Shown: positions 50,793 through 60,268, numbered from the stretch's first letter. The stretch is 64,000 nucleotides of DNA from Haloactinospora alba (GCF_006717075.1 NZ_VFQC01000001.1:186001-250000); one strand, 5' to 3'. Made by a program: numbers and translations. Notes: a model not told the origin generated them from the letters alone.

Positions 50793-51945
50793 GTGAGGAC
50801 GGTGATCGGGCAGCGTTCCGGACGTCGAGCAGGCGTCGGCGCTCGGCGCGAGCCTGCGCGCGGTCAACGAGGCCGCGAACCGGGTGTCGGAGGTGGCGTT
50901 TGAGCGTGGCGTGCCGCGTGAATATGAGCTGCGCAAGCACACCTACGCCGAGCTGAAGGCCCGTGGGCTGGGAGCGCAGGCCGCCCAGCACGTCATCAAG
51001 AAGGTGCGCGACGCCGACACCACGCTCACGGCCAACATTCGTGCCGGGAACCTCGGCGCGCCAGGATCGAAACGCCGCCGCAGGGCCGAGTCGACACCGA
51101 TCGCCTTCCGACCTGAGGCCGCCCAGCCCTACGACGATCGATGCTTGTCCTGGCAGTACGACCGCCGAACCGTGTCGCTCTGGACCACGGCGGGCCGTAT
51201 CAAGAACGTCCGCTTCGCCTGCTCGGCGGAGGCGCTCACGAGGCTCCAGCAGCATCGGCAGGGCGAGTCCGACCTGATCGAGCGTGACGGCGTCTTCTAC
51301 CTCATTGCCACGTGCGAGGTGCCCGAGGGCGAGCAGTATGAGCCGGACGGCTTCATCGGTGTGGACCTCGGTATCGCCAACATCGCCACCACCTCGACCG
51401 GCTACCAGGCTGCCGGGCGCGGCCTGAACCGCCACCGCAAGCGACAGCTCGTCCTGCGAGCCAAGCTCCAGAAGAAGCGCACGAAGTCCGCCAAGCGGCG
51501 GCTCAAGGCCCGCGCCCGCCGCGAGGCGCGGCACGCCGCGAACCAGAACCACATTATCTCTAAGACGATCGTGACCGAGGCTGAACGCACCTCGTCCGGA
51601 CTGTCACTCGAAGAGTTGACGGGTATCCGGCAGAGGGTACGGCTATCCAAGCCCCAACGGGTCGCGCTGCACTCCTGGGCCTTCGCCCAGCTCGCAGGAT
51701 TCATCGTCTACAAGGCCAAGGGGGCGGGTGTGCCCCTGGTCGTCGTTGACCCTGCCTACACGTCGCAGATGTGCGCACAGTGCCAGCACATCGACCAGCG
51801 CAACCGTGTCGACCAGGGGCTTTTCATCTGCCGGGGGTGTGGGGTCGTTGCCCACGCCGACCGGAATGCTTCCCACAACATCGCCCACCGTGGCGAGAGC
51901 GTGTGGAATGCGGGGCGTGAGTCACGCGTCCCTGCCACCCCATAA
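50793..51945 (+). pseudogene. tnpB: IS200/IS605-family TnpB, N-terminal frameshift
   Basis: TnpB is an RNA-guided nuclease with a RuvC fold encoded by IS605-type elements. From GTG 50884 the frame is open for 353 residues with all catalytic motifs: VDLGIANIATTS (Asp), SLEELTGIRQRVRL (Glu) and AHADRNASHNIA (Asp), plus the zinc ribbon CAQC...CRGC. The N-terminal strand MRTVI... expected from relatives is in another frame (start GTG 50793), and the joining sequence PDVEQASALGASLRAVNEA lacks a start. A single-base change near 50815-50820 would join them. No tnpA is adjacent and no terminal repeats were found. Confidence 0.75.
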
Positions 51946-51988
51946 CGGGGTGTCTGGACGGAGGAGCCCACCCAGCAGCCAGTTGGGC
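51936..51988 (+). other. Hairpins at the tnpB 3' end, possible omega-RNA part
   Basis: CACCCC (51936-51941) pairs with GGGGTG (51947-51952) across the stop codon, and GCCCA (51966-51970) pairs with TGGGC (51984-51988). In IS605-type elements the guide RNA overlaps the tnpB 3' end, so this structure could be its scaffold. The boundary of the element is not visible. Confidence 0.35.
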
Positions 51989-52009
51989 GCTACCTCCGAG
52001 CCCGGTCGT

Positions 52010-52538
52010 TCACGGCCGGGTCAAGTTGACGCAGAACAGTCCGTGGGCGTGGATGGGGGTGCAGTGCCAGGTCCAGGCCCAGTAGCACGCCTGTCCGTCG
52101 ATCCCGAAGCACAATCTCTCGCCGTAGACCCCGATCTTCAGGTCGGCCTTGGTGAGGAAGGCCCCCGGGTGGATCTCGATGTAGGAGCTCATCCGCGAGA
52201 GCTGGAAGTGCGAATTGCCGACCTTGTGGCCGAACACCTTCGCGTTGGCGTCCACAACGGCCCGCCAGGGTTCCTCGGAGTGGAACACCACTTCGATGTC
52301 GACGTCCAGAACCCCGGGAACGACTCCGATGGTCCAGGCGCGACTGTATCCGGTTTTTGGGGGGCTTTTCTGGGGTTTTCGGCTTTACCTCGACGGGTTT
52401 GGGGTCGGCGAGGTAGTTGCTCAGCCCCTCCTTGTAGTCCTTTTTCGCCTTTTCGGGGTCGCGTCCGGTCTGTTTTCCGATGTATTCCCACTGCTCCTTC
52501 GGGAGCAGTGCCATGTCATCGATGCTGGCGACGGCCAT
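52010..52538 (-). pseudogene. Unknown protein interrupted at a homopolymer run
   Basis: No family is recognised. The first frame starts at ATG 52538 with a strong GGAGGAG and encodes MAVASIDDMALLPKEQWEYI and a Pro/Lys-rich stretch up to TPEKPPK. A run of six C and five A then precedes a shift, after which the frame YSRAWTIGVVPGVLDVDIEV continues to the stop at 52010 with an aromatic, His-rich C-terminal domain (CYWAWTWHCTPIHAHG). Removing one base of the run joins both into one protein of about 175 residues. It shares its 3' end region with the tnpB element. Confidence 0.55.
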
Positions 52539-53046
52539 CCGTGGCTCCTCCTTGTCGGGTGTGCTGCTACGGCGGGCGCCGAAGCTCACCCGGGGTGCTG
52601 CCCCGCGTTTCCTCTTTCTTATCCATTCCTCTCTGCTGCTCAGGGAGGAATATCGAGTATTTTCGTTACATATGGCGATGGCCAGTGAGGGCATCGTTTC
52701 CCTCGGGTTATCTGTTTTCGAGTGCTGGTCCGAGTTTCGTGCGTCCCTATTTTGTATTCCGGGTGGGTGGATCGTTTTCCCGGTGGTCGGAGAGGAAAAC
52801 GGACTCGTGGTTTTCCCTGGGGTGCGAGTGGTGGTGCGGCGCCGTGCGCCGCGCTCGGCGATTCCGCCGGGCATCGGAAAAGGACAGGTGTCCGGGCGGT
52901 AGCCCGCCGCCCGCTCCTCGCCCGCCTGGTACCAGCGGGTTCCACGGCCGCTCCGACGGTCCGGGCAGGCTGGATCCGCCGAGGCGCGCACCCCCATCCT
53001 CCTCGGCGGCACCGCTGTGCCCCGGCCGTCCCGAACCCACCCCGCC
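52539..53046. other. Long region without a supported gene
   Basis: These bases include a patch with clearly lower GC (about 52600-52800) than the rest of the window. Frames here lack ribosome binding sites and domains. The low-GC patch may be a remnant of the element that brought the neighbouring unknown gene and tnpB. Confidence 0.35.
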
Positions 53047-53084
53047 TTGACAAGGAGTCAGGGAATTAGCAAACTTCCTAACTG
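53047..53084 (+). promoter_or_regulatory. Promoter and operator of the ArsR gene
   Basis: TTGACA (53047-53052) is followed 17 bp later by CAAACT (53070-53075). TTAG (53066-53069) and CTAA (53078-53081) form an inverted repeat over the -10 region. The spacing to the ATG at 53085 suggests a leaderless mRNA repressed by its own product. Confidence 0.5.
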
Positions 53085-53384
53085 ATGGAGGTTGAGGTTC
53101 TCAGGGCGCTGGCGAGCCAGCGGCGGCTGCGGATTCTGGAGTGGCTGCGCGACCCGGTCGCGCACTTCCCGCCGCAGGCGGACGGGGATTTGGAGACCGA
53201 CGGTGTGTGCGGGGTCCTGATCGCCCAGAAGCTGGAGGTCAGCCAGCCGACGGCTGGCGAGCACCTGAAGGTGCTCGTCTCGGCGGGGCTGATCGAGGCG
53301 AAGCGGACCAAGCAGTGGGTGTTCTATCGCCGCGACGAGGACCGCATCCGGGAGGTCAAGCGAGCTTTCCAACACGATTGGTGA
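53085..53384 (+). CDS. ArsR family winged-helix regulator
   Basis: The 99-residue protein is a compact ArsR-type repressor: LRALASQRRLRILEWLRD, then LEVSQPTAGEHLKVLVSAGLIEAKRTKQWVFYRRDE with the recognition helix and wing. The inserted loop HFPPQADGDLETDGVCGV resembles a subgroup of ArsR proteins; the metal-site Cys pair is not present. ybaK follows 6 bp downstream and is likely in the same operon. The four genes to 54926 are tightly packed. Confidence 0.9.
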   Translation: MEVEVLRALASQRRLRILEWLRDPVAHFPPQADGDLETDGVCGVLIAQKLEVSQPTAGEHLKVLVSAGLIEAKRTKQWVFYRRDEDRIREVKRAFQHDW

Positions 53385-53390
53385 CGGAAC

Positions 53391-53951
53391 GTGGACGCAC
53401 CCGAGGATCGTGCCGGTGTGGGCACGTATGAGCGACTGGTCCGGCTGCTGGACGAGCGCGGCGCATCCTACCGGCTGATCGACCATGCGCCGGAAGGCCG
53501 GACGGAGGCGGTCAGCCGCCTGCGCGGGAACGCGCTGCAGCAGGCCGCCAAGTGCGTCGTTGTGCTGGTCAAGGTGGACAAGAGAACGCGAAGGTACGTG
53601 CTGGCCGTCGTCCCCGGCCACGCCCGCGTGGACCTGGCCGCACTGAAGGCGCTCCACCACGGCCGCTACGCTGGGTTCGCCGACAACGAGACCGCCGAGC
53701 GGCTCTCCGGCAGCGTCAGTGGAACGATCCTGCCGGTCACCTTCACCGACGAACTCGAGCTCGTCGTTGACCCCTCGCTGCTGGAGCGCGACGAGATCTT
53801 CTTCAACGCCGCGCGTCTGGACCGCTCCCTGGCCCTGGCGACCGGGGACTACCGCCGCGCCGCCCAACCCAGGGTGCATCCGATCGCCCAACCTCCGGTC
53901 GAACCCGCCACCGGCGGGAACCCTCGGGAGACGGAGGCCGACCGTGCCTGA
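53391..53951 (+). CDS. YbaK/EbsC-type aminoacyl-tRNA deacylase
   Basis: YbaK-domain proteins hydrolyse mischarged aminoacyl-tRNA such as Cys-tRNA-Pro. The 186-residue protein has the family order: YRLIDHAPEGRTEAVSRLRGN, AAKCVVVLVKVDKRTRRYVLAVVPGHARVDL with the conserved Lys, and ISGTILPVTF in the form VSGTILPVTF. The C-terminal 25 residues are disordered. GTG 53391 directly follows the ArsR stop codon. The next gene starts inside its end. Confidence 0.88.
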   Translation: MDAPEDRAGVGTYERLVRLLDERGASYRLIDHAPEGRTEAVSRLRGNALQQAAKCVVVLVKVDKRTRRYVLAVVPGHARVDLAALKALHHGRYAGFADNETAERLSGSVSGTILPVTFTDELELVVDPSLLERDEIFFNAARLDRSLALATGDYRRAAQPRVHPIAQPPVEPATGGNPRETEADRA

Positions 53952-54147
53952 CCCGAGTCCCCACACTGTCCATATGGAACCGGGGTCCGTCGAACTCCCG
54001 CGGGGGCAGGGCGCGACCGTTTCCCGAGAGCTCCAGCACCGGCCGGTCGCGCCGGAACGGACCACCATGCTCATGGTCGAACAGGCCGGGGCGCGTCCCA
54101 CGGGCGACAGCGCCAACCGCGGAGTCACACCATGGACCCCGGCATGA
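53944..54147 (+). CDS. Truncated cupin domain protein
   Basis: The 67-residue protein matches only the C-terminal half of a small cupin: METGE-like HMEPGSVELPRG, then LQHRPVAPERTTMLMVEQAG and PTGDSANR. The first strand with its HxH metal ligands is missing. It overlaps ybaK by 8 nt and ends in an ATGA overlap with the amidohydrolase gene, so it is still translated in the operon. It may be a relic kept for translational coupling. Confidence 0.55.
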   Translation: MPDPSPHTVHMEPGSVELPRGQGATVSRELQHRPVAPERTTMLMVEQAGARPTGDSANRGVTPWTPA

Positions 54148-54926
54148 GCACGGCAGACACCGGACGGTGGGTGTTCGACGCCCACCTGCACATCATTGAC
54201 CCGCACTTCCCACTGGTCGAGAACAACGGGTACCTGCCCCCCGCCTTCACCGTCGAGCAGTACCGCCGGCGAATCGCGACGCTGCCGGTGCGGGGAGGCG
54301 CGGTGGTCTCCGGTTCCTTCCAGGGGTTCGACCAGACCTACCTCCGCCACGCGCTCGCCGCGTTGGGACCGGGTTTCGTCGGCGTCACCCAGCTTCCGGC
54401 CACGGTCACCGACGAGGAGATCGCCGACCTGGACGCCGCGGGGGTGCGCGGTCTCCGTTTCAACCTCCACCGCGGCGGGTCGGCCGCGCTCGACGCTCTG
54501 GACGAACTCGCCCGCCGCGTGTACGACGTAGCCGGTTGGCACACCGAGCTCTACATCGACTCCCGCCACATCCCCGAGGTGGCCGACACCCTCGCCGCGC
54601 TGCCCGCCGTCAGCGTCGACCACCTCGGTCTGCACCGCGACGGGCTGGCTCCTCTGCTGAAGCTGGTCGAGCGCGGGGCCCGGGTCAAGGCGACCGGGTT
54701 CGGCCGCGTCGACCTCGACCCTGCCGAGGCCATCACCGCCGTCGTCAACGTCAACCCCGCCGCGTTGATGGTGGGTACCGACCTGCCCTCAACGCGTGCC
54801 CGACGCCCGTTCGCGGACACCGACCTCGATGCGGTCACCCGAGCTGTCGGCGAGGAGTATCGCGACGCCGTGCTGTGGGGAAACGCAGCCGCCTTCTACC
54901 GCGTCCCGGCGCCCTCGGACGTCTGA
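54144..54926 (+). CDS. Amidohydrolase family protein (TIM-barrel, PDC-lactonase-like)
   Basis: The 260-residue protein belongs to the amidohydrolase-2 family, which includes 2-pyrone-4,6-dicarboxylate lactonase. It shows FDAHLHIIDP (HxH metal site), the strand RGLRFNLHRGG, VSVDHLGL with its His, and the late MVGTDLPSTRARRPF with the catalytic Asp. ATG 54144 overlaps the previous stop (ATGA), which favours it over ATG 54132. It is the last gene of the ArsR operon. Confidence 0.82.
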   Translation: MSTADTGRWVFDAHLHIIDPHFPLVENNGYLPPAFTVEQYRRRIATLPVRGGAVVSGSFQGFDQTYLRHALAALGPGFVGVTQLPATVTDEEIADLDAAGVRGLRFNLHRGGSAALDALDELARRVYDVAGWHTELYIDSRHIPEVADTLAALPAVSVDHLGLHRDGLAPLLKLVERGARVKATGFGRVDLDPAEAITAVVNVNPAALMVGTDLPSTRARRPFADTDLDAVTRAVGEEYRDAVLWGNAAAFYRVPAPSDV

Positions 54927-54947
54927 CCCCCCGCGGGCTCGGCCGTC

Positions 54948-55502
54948 TCAGGAGCCGTTCCCCTCGCGGCGGGCGCGGTAGGAGCGCATCTTGTTCCGGG
55001 CGCCGCAGATGTCCATGCTGCACCACGCGCTGTTGTTGCCGGGGGAGCGGTCGTAGTACACCCACCGGCACTGCTGGAACCGGCACACCTTCAGCCGCTC
55101 GCGCCCGCCGGACAGTTCCGCGGTGGCCAGCACGGCCAGCAGTTCGGAGGCCAGGGCCTCGACCGCTCCCTGCTCGCGCGGACGCAGCCGCGGCCGCTCC
55201 CCGGGGTCGTCCCACCGGGGAGGCCCCAGCACCCGGTGCGCGAGGTCGGTGAGGACCTCGCGCGCGGCCGGGGCGGTGGGGTCCTCCAGATGGTCGCGCA
55301 GGGCCGCGCGCAGTCGCCGCAGCCGCCCGAGCGCTCCCTCGTCGGCCGTCTCGGCGGCGTCCGCCCAGCCGTGCTCGCGCAGCCAGGCGCGGGCGGAGCG
55401 GAGGTCGGTGAAGGCGTCCTCGCCGTAGAGGAACCGCGCCGAGTTGCAGAAGGTCTCGACACGTTCCAGTTCCGCCGGAGCCGGAGGGCGGGTGTAGGCC
55501 AT
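54948..55502 (-). CDS. CGNR zinc finger protein
   Basis: CGNR proteins are actinobacterial regulators with a C-terminal zinc finger. The 184-residue protein ends with the full signature CRFQQCRWVYYDRSPGNNSAWCSMDICGARNKMRSYRARR (read in parts: CxxxxCRWxYYD then WCSMxxCGxRxKxRxYR). The N-terminal helical domain probably binds a ligand. It is divergent from an alpha/beta hydrolase gene; paired GTTAC/GTAAC sites lie in the 91 bp between them. Confidence 0.92.
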   Translation of the reverse strand: MAYTRPPAPAELERVETFCNSARFLYGEDAFTDLRSARAWLREHGWADAAETADEGALGRLRRLRAALRDHLEDPTAPAAREVLTDLAHRVLGPPRWDDPGERPRLRPREQGAVEALASELLAVLATAELSGGRERLKVCRFQQCRWVYYDRSPGNNSAWCSMDICGARNKMRSYRARREGNGS

Positions 55503-55510
55503 ACCGCGAT

Positions 55511-55577
55511 GTTACTGGCTTCCCCTTGTTTCCTGGTAACCACGAGAGTTACTGTCTAAGTCACTTTGATGGTAACT
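55511..55577. promoter_or_regulatory. Paired inverted GTTAC/GTAAC sites between CGNR and hydrolase genes
   Basis: GTTAC at 55511-55515 faces GTAAC at 55536-55540, and GTTAC at 55548-55552 faces GTAAC at 55572-55576. Each pair is 24-25 bp apart and the region is AT-rich. The duplication suggests two binding sites for one regulator, possibly the CGNR protein. Confidence 0.5.
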
Positions 55578-55593
55578 ACAGCAAGGAGAGGGC

Positions 55594-56418
55594 ATGGGAA
55601 CCTGGGAACTGCGCGAGAGTTACGAGTCGTCGAACGGCACCGTCCGGTGGGACCGCATCGGCCAGGGCAGCCCGGTGGTGCTCGTCCACGGCTGGCCGTT
55701 CTCCTCCTACGTGTGGCGCGACGTCGCCGCGGGCCTGGCCCGGCGGCACACCGTCTACGTGTGGGACCTGCCCGGATACGGCCAGTCAGCCAAGACCACG
55801 GGACAGGACGTGTCGCTGGCCGGCCACCAGGCCGTACTCACCGAGTTGCTGGAGCACTGGGGACTGACCTCCCCCGCCGTCGTCGCCCACGACATCGGCG
55901 CCGCCGTGGCGCTGCGTTCGGCCCTGCTCGACGGGGTGGGCTACGGGCGGCTGGTACTGGTGGACGCGGTGAGCGTCCGCCCGTGGGGAAGCCCGTTCTT
56001 CCGTCTGGTGCGCGAGCACGCCGAGGTGTTCGCGCGGCTTCCGGCGCCGCAGCACGAGGCGATGGTGCGCCGCTACCTCGCCGGTGGCACGCACGGCGAG
56101 CTTCGCACGCGGGTGTTGGACACCCTGGTCCAGCCGTGGCTGGGCGAGGTCGGCCAGGCCGCGTTCTACCGGCAGATGGCCCAGGCGGAGGAACGCCACA
56201 CCCGGGAGGTGGAGGACCGGTTCGGTGAGTTGGACATGCCGACACTCATCGTCTGGGGTGAGCACGACGACTGGCTGCCTGCCGACCGCGCCGAGCACCT
56301 GGCGCGGCTCATCCCCCACGCGCGCCTGGAATGGGTCGCCGACTCCGGTCACCTCGTCCAGGAGGACGCCCCGGCACGCTTCACCAGCCTGCTCACCGAC
56401 TTCCTCGCCGGTCAGTAG
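55594..56418 (+). CDS. Alpha/beta hydrolase with Asp nucleophile (haloalkane dehalogenase/epoxide hydrolase type)
   Basis: The 274-residue protein has the oxyanion motif LVHGWPFSSYVW (about residues 29-40), the nucleophile elbow VVAHDIGAAVA where Asp replaces the usual Ser (about residue 92), and a C-terminal SGHLVQEDAP with the catalytic His. The Asp nucleophile points to dehalogenases or epoxide hydrolases rather than esterases; a Trp after the oxyanion region supports halide binding. GGAGAGGG precedes ATG 55594. Probably controlled by the divergent CGNR protein. Confidence 0.88.
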   Translation: MGTWELRESYESSNGTVRWDRIGQGSPVVLVHGWPFSSYVWRDVAAGLARRHTVYVWDLPGYGQSAKTTGQDVSLAGHQAVLTELLEHWGLTSPAVVAHDIGAAVALRSALLDGVGYGRLVLVDAVSVRPWGSPFFRLVREHAEVFARLPAPQHEAMVRRYLAGGTHGELRTRVLDTLVQPWLGEVGQAAFYRQMAQAEERHTREVEDRFGELDMPTLIVWGEHDDWLPADRAEHLARLIPHARLEWVADSGHLVQEDAPARFTSLLTDFLAGQ

Positions 56419-56545
56419 CACGGAACGCGTCCGGGACGGGAACCACTCCGGATCGTCGGAGCCGCCGGCCCGGACCGAAATCAGGGGTGGGAACGTCCGC
56501 GCCGACGGCCCCACCCGCCGTGCCTTCGTGGACGGGACCGGCCGG

Positions 56546-58315
56546 TCAGGAGTCCTTGATCTCGCAGATGACGCCGCCGTTGTTGACGGTCTCGCCGGTG
56601 GTGACGTTGAGCCCTGCGACGGTGCCGGACTTGTGCGCGCTGAGGGGCTGTTCCATCTTCATGGCCTCGATGACGGCGACGGTGTCGCCCTCGGCGACCT
56701 GCTGGCCGTCCTCGGCGGTGACCTTGACCACGGTCCCCTGCATCGGGCACACCAGGGCGTCGCCGCTGACCGCGGCGCTGGAGGAGCCCCCGCCGCGGCG
56801 CTTGCGGGACTTCTTCTGTCCCCCGGAGGGCACCGGGGCGGAGGCGGCGGCGCCGAGCTCGGCGGGCAGGGCGACCTCGATGCGTTTGCCGCCGACCTCC
56901 ACGGTCACCCGTTCCCGCTGGGCGGGCTCGTCCTGCTCGGCCGCGCCCGCGTAGGGGGTGATGGTGTTGGTGAACTCGGTCTCGATCCAGCTGGTGTAGA
57001 CCGAGAACGGCTGTTCGGGATCGGCCGGGGCGAAGGCCGGGTCGTCCAGCACCACCTGGTGGAACGGGATCACGGTGGGCATCCCGCCCACCTCGAACTC
57101 GGCCAGCGCGCGCCGGGAGCGCTGCAGCGCCTCGGTGCGGCTGGCACCGGTCACGATCAGCTTGGCCACCATGGAGTCGAACGCCTGGGGCACGGTGAAG
57201 CCGGACTCGCAACCGGTGTCGATGCGCACCCCGGGCCCGCCGGGCAGGTTCAGGCTGGTGATGGTGCCCGGTGCGGGCATGAAGTTGTTGCCGGCGTCCT
57301 CGGCGTTGATCCGGAACTCCAGGCTGTGTCCGCGGGTGGGAGGGTCGTCGTAGCCCAGTTCCTCGCCGTCGGCCACGCGCAGCATCTCGCGCACCAGGTC
57401 GATGCCGGTGACCTCCTCACTCACCGGGTGCTCCACCTGCAGGCGGGTGTTGACCTCCAAGAACGACACGGTGCCGTCCAGACCCACGAGGAACTCGCAG
57501 GTGCCCGCGCCGACGTAGCCCGCCTCGCGCAGGATCGCCTTGGAGGAGTCGTACAGCAGCTGGCGCTGCTGGTCGGTCAGGAACGGCGCCGGGGCCTCCT
57601 CCACGAGCTTCTGGTGGCGCCGCTGCAGCGAGCAGTCCCGGGTGGAGACCACCACGACGTTGCCGTGCTTGTCGGCCAGGCACTGCGTCTCCACGTGCCG
57701 GGGCCGGTCCAGGTAGCGTTCCACGAAGCACTCACCGCGGCCGAACGCCGAGGTGGCCTCCCGCACCGCCGACTCGAACATGTCGGTGACCTCCTCCAGC
57801 GACCGGGCGACCTTGAGGCCGCGCCCGCCGCCGCCGAAGGCGGCCTTGATCGCGATCGGCAGCCCGTGCTCGCGGGCGAAGGCCACCACCTCCTCGGAGT
57901 CGGCGACCGGGTCGGGGGTGCCCGCCGTCAGCGGAGCACCGACCTTCTGGGCGATGTGGCGCGCGGCGACCTTGTCGCCCAGCGAGGTGATGGCCTCCGG
58001 CGGCGGGCCGATCCAGGTCAGACCGGCGTCGGCCACGGCCTGGGCGAAGTCGGCGTTCTCGGAGAGGAACCCGTATCCGGGATGGACGGCGTCAGCGCCG
58101 GACGCGGCCGCGATCTCCAGGATCCGGTCGATGTTGAGGTAGGTGTCGGCCGGGGTCTGTCCCCCCAGGGCGTGGGCCTCGTCGGCGACCTTGACGTGCA
58201 GGGCGTCCAGGTCGGGCTCGGCATAGACCGCGACACTGGCGACGCCGGCGTCGCGGCAGGCGCGGGCCACCCGCACCGCGATCTCGCCCCGGTTGGCGAT
58301 CAGAACTTTACGCAC
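56546..58315 (-). CDS. accA: Acyl-CoA carboxylase alpha subunit (biotin carboxylase plus BCCP)
   Basis: This subunit carboxylates its own biotin for use by the beta subunit in acetyl- or propionyl-CoA carboxylation. The 589-residue protein has the biotin carboxylase start [20 protein letters not shown], the ATP-grasp loop [13 protein letters not shown], the [13 protein letters not shown] segment and [18 protein letters not shown] variable Ala/Gly linker leads to the BCCP domain ending at [11 protein letters not shown] with the biotinylation Lys (about residue 555). GTG 58315 has AGGAGG 10 nt upstream. accE and accD lie upstream on the same strand. Confidence 0.95.
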   Translation of the reverse strand: MRKVLIANRGEIAVRVARACRDAGVASVAVYAEPDLDALHVKVADEAHALGGQTPADTYLNIDRILEIAAASGADAVHPGYGFLSENADFAQAVADAGLTWIGPPPEAITSLGDKVAARHIAQKVGAPLTAGTPDPVADSEEVVAFAREHGLPIAIKAAFGGGGRGLKVARSLEEVTDMFESAVREATSAFGRGECFVERYLDRPRHVETQCLADKHGNVVVVSTRDCSLQRRHQKLVEEAPAPFLTDQQRQLLYDSSKAILREAGYVGAGTCEFLVGLDGTVSFLEVNTRLQVEHPVSEEVTGIDLVREMLRVADGEELGYDDPPTRGHSLEFRINAEDAGNNFMPAPGTITSLNLPGGPGVRIDTGCESGFTVPQAFDSMVAKLIVTGASRTEALQRSRRALAEFEVGGMPTVIPFHQVVLDDPAFAPADPEQPFSVYTSWIETEFTNTITPYAGAAEQDEPAQRERVTVEVGGKRIEVALPAELGAAASAPVPSGGQKKSRKRRGGGSSSAAVSGDALVCPMQGTVVKVTAEDGQQVAEGDTVAVIEAMKMEQPLSAHKSGTVAGLNVTTGETVNNGGVICEIKDS

Positions 58316-58420
58316 GGTGGACAATCCTCCTGGTACGGCCTTCACTGGATCTCGCCCCGCTCTGGGATCGGGGCCCCGGCAGCTCGCCCGGCCTCGGGCG
58401 GCCGTTTCCTCCGGGGCGGC

Positions 58421-58666
58421 TCAGCCCGGGTGGAAACTGGCGCGCCACGCGCCCGGACCCGGTGTCGGCGGGCGGCGCAACAGGCGTTCGGGGTTGCGCC
58501 ACTGCCCGCGCCGGGCTTGGCCGGTTCCCGCGCCGGTGCCGTGGGCGCGCCGGGCGCGGGCGGTCAGCACCGCGACCAGGGCCGCGACCTCCTCGGGGGT
58601 GGGGTCGCCGCGCACCACGCACAGGTGGCGCCCGTCGTCCGGGGGGTTTGCAGGTGTGTTCGACAT
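58421..58666 (-). CDS. accE: Acyl-CoA carboxylase epsilon subunit
   Basis: Actinobacterial acyl-CoA carboxylases carry a small epsilon subunit that strengthens the alpha-beta complex. The 81-residue protein has the typical VVRGDPTPEEVAALVAVLTAR block and an Arg/Pro-rich C-terminal half ending GAWRASFHPG. Its ATG follows the accD stop directly (TAAATG), so the two are translationally coupled. Confidence 0.9.
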   Translation of the reverse strand: MSNTPANPPDDGRHLCVVRGDPTPEEVAALVAVLTARARRAHGTGAGTGQARRGQWRNPERLLRRPPTPGPGAWRASFHPG

Positions 58667-60268
58667 TTAGAGAGGGACGTTCCCGTGCTTCTTGGGTGGA
58701 AGTTGCTCGCGTTTGTTGCTCAGTGACCGCAGCGCCCTGGCGACGGACTCCCGCGTCTCGGACGGCAGGATGACCCCGTCCACGTAGCCCCGCTCGGCCG
58801 CCGAGTAGGGGTTGAGCAGCGTGTCCTCGTACTCCTGGACGAGGCGGGCGCGCTCGGCCTCCACGTCCTCGGCGTCGGCGAGAGCGCGGCGGTGCAGGAT
58901 GTTCACTGCCCCCTGGGCGCCCATGACCGCGATCTCGGCCGTCGGCCAGGCGAGGTTGACGTCGGCCCCCAGGTGTTTGGAGCCCATCACGTCGTAGGCG
59001 CCGCCGTAGGCCTTGCGGGTGATGACCGTGATCAGCGGGACCGTGGCCTCGGCGTAGGCGTAGATCAGCTTGGCGCCGTGCCGGATGATCCCGCCCCACT
59101 CCTGGTCCGTGCCGGGAAGGAAGCCCGGCACGTCCACGAACGTGAGCACGGGGATGTTGAAGGCGTCGCAGGTGCGGACGAACCGGGCGGCCTTCTGGGA
59201 GGCGTCGATGTCCAGGCAGCCGGCGAAGCTCATGGGCTGGTTGGCGACCACACCCACCGACCGGCCCTCGACCCGCCCGTAGCCGACCACGATGTTGGTG
59301 GCGAACTGCGACTGGACCTCCAGGAACTCCCCGTCGTCCGCCACGTTCTCGATGACGCGGTGCATGTCGTAGGGCTGGTTCGCCGAGTCGGGGATGAACG
59401 TGTCGAGTTCGGAGGTGTCGTCGTTCTCCGGGTCGGAGTCGGTCTCCTCGACCGGGGGGTCCTCCAGGTTGTTGCCCGGCAGGTAGGACAGCAGGGTGGT
59501 GACGTAGTCCAGCGCGTCCTGCTCGTCGCCGGCCATGTAGTGGGCCACGCCGGAGGTGGTGTTGTGGGTGCGCGCCCCGCCCAGGTCCTCCATGGACACG
59601 TCCTCGCCGGTGACGGTCTTGATCACGTCCGGACCGGTGATGAACATCTGCGACGTCTGGTCCACCATGACGGTGAAGTCGGTCAGGGCGGGGGAGTAGA
59701 CGTGGCCGCCGGCGGCGGCTCCCATGATCAGCGAGATCTGCGGGATGACCCCGGACGCCCGCGAGTTGCGTTTGAAGATCTCCGCGTAGAGGCCGAGCGC
59801 CGCCACTCCTTCCTGGATGCGGGCGCCGCCGCCCTCGTTGATCCCGATGACGGGGCAACCGGTCTTGAGGGCGTGGTCGAGGGCCTTGACGATCTTCTCG
59901 CCGTAGACCTCGCCCAGCGACCCGCCGAAGACGGTGACGTCCTGGCTGAACACGGCCACGGGCCGGCCGTCGACGGTCCCGTGGCCGGTGACCACGCCGT
60001 CGCCGTAGGGCCGGTTGCGGTCCATGCCGAAGTTGGTGGAGCGGTGCCGGGCCAGGGCGTCGAACTCCACGAAGGAGCCGGGGTCCAGGAGGGCGTCGAT
60101 GCGCTCCCGCGCGGTCATCTTGCCCTTGGCGTGCTGCTTCTCGATCGCTCGCTCGGACCCGGCGTTGACCGCTTCGTGCCGGCGGCGCTGCAGGTCGGCG
60201 AGTTTGCCCGCGGTGGTGTGGATGTCGATCTCGTCCGAGGGCAGCGGTTCAGGGGCTTCGGTCGCCAT
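58667..60268 (-). CDS. accD: Acyl-CoA carboxylase beta subunit (propionyl-CoA type)
   Basis: The carboxyltransferase moves CO2 from biotin to acyl-CoA. The 533-residue protein shows [54 protein letters not shown], and in the second half [24 protein letters not shown] and [34 protein letters not shown]. The Asp of the DVPGF region belongs to the acyl-chain pocket that separates propionyl from acetyl preference. An acidic insertion ([16 protein letters not shown]) lies in the middle, unusual in length. Operon accD-accE-accA. Confidence 0.95.
   Translation of the reverse strand: MATEAPEPLPSDEIDIHTTAGKLADLQRRRHEAVNAGSERAIEKQHAKGKMTARERIDALLDPGSFVEFDALARHRSTNFGMDRNRPYGDGVVTGHGTVDGRPVAVFSQDVTVFGGSLGEVYGEKIVKALDHALKTGCPVIGINEGGGARIQEGVAALGLYAEIFKRNSRASGVIPQISLIMGAAAGGHVYSPALTDFTVMVDQTSQMFITGPDVIKTVTGEDVSMEDLGGARTHNTTSGVAHYMAGDEQDALDYVTTLLSYLPGNNLEDPPVEETDSDPENDDTSELDTFIPDSANQPYDMHRVIENVADDGEFLEVQSQFATNIVVGYGRVEGRSVGVVANQPMSFAGCLDIDASQKAARFVRTCDAFNIPVLTFVDVPGFLPGTDQEWGGIIRHGAKLIYAYAEATVPLITVITRKAYGGAYDVMGSKHLGADVNLAWPTAEIAVMGAQGAVNILHRRALADAEDVEAERARLVQEYEDTLLNPYSAAERGYVDGVILPSETRESVARALRSLSNKREQLPPKKHGNVPL

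Noticed and set aside
52340-52360. Programmed frameshift at the C6-A5 run
   Set aside because: The frame change needed is +1, while known slippery A/C heptamers drive -1 shifts, and no stimulatory structure is visible.
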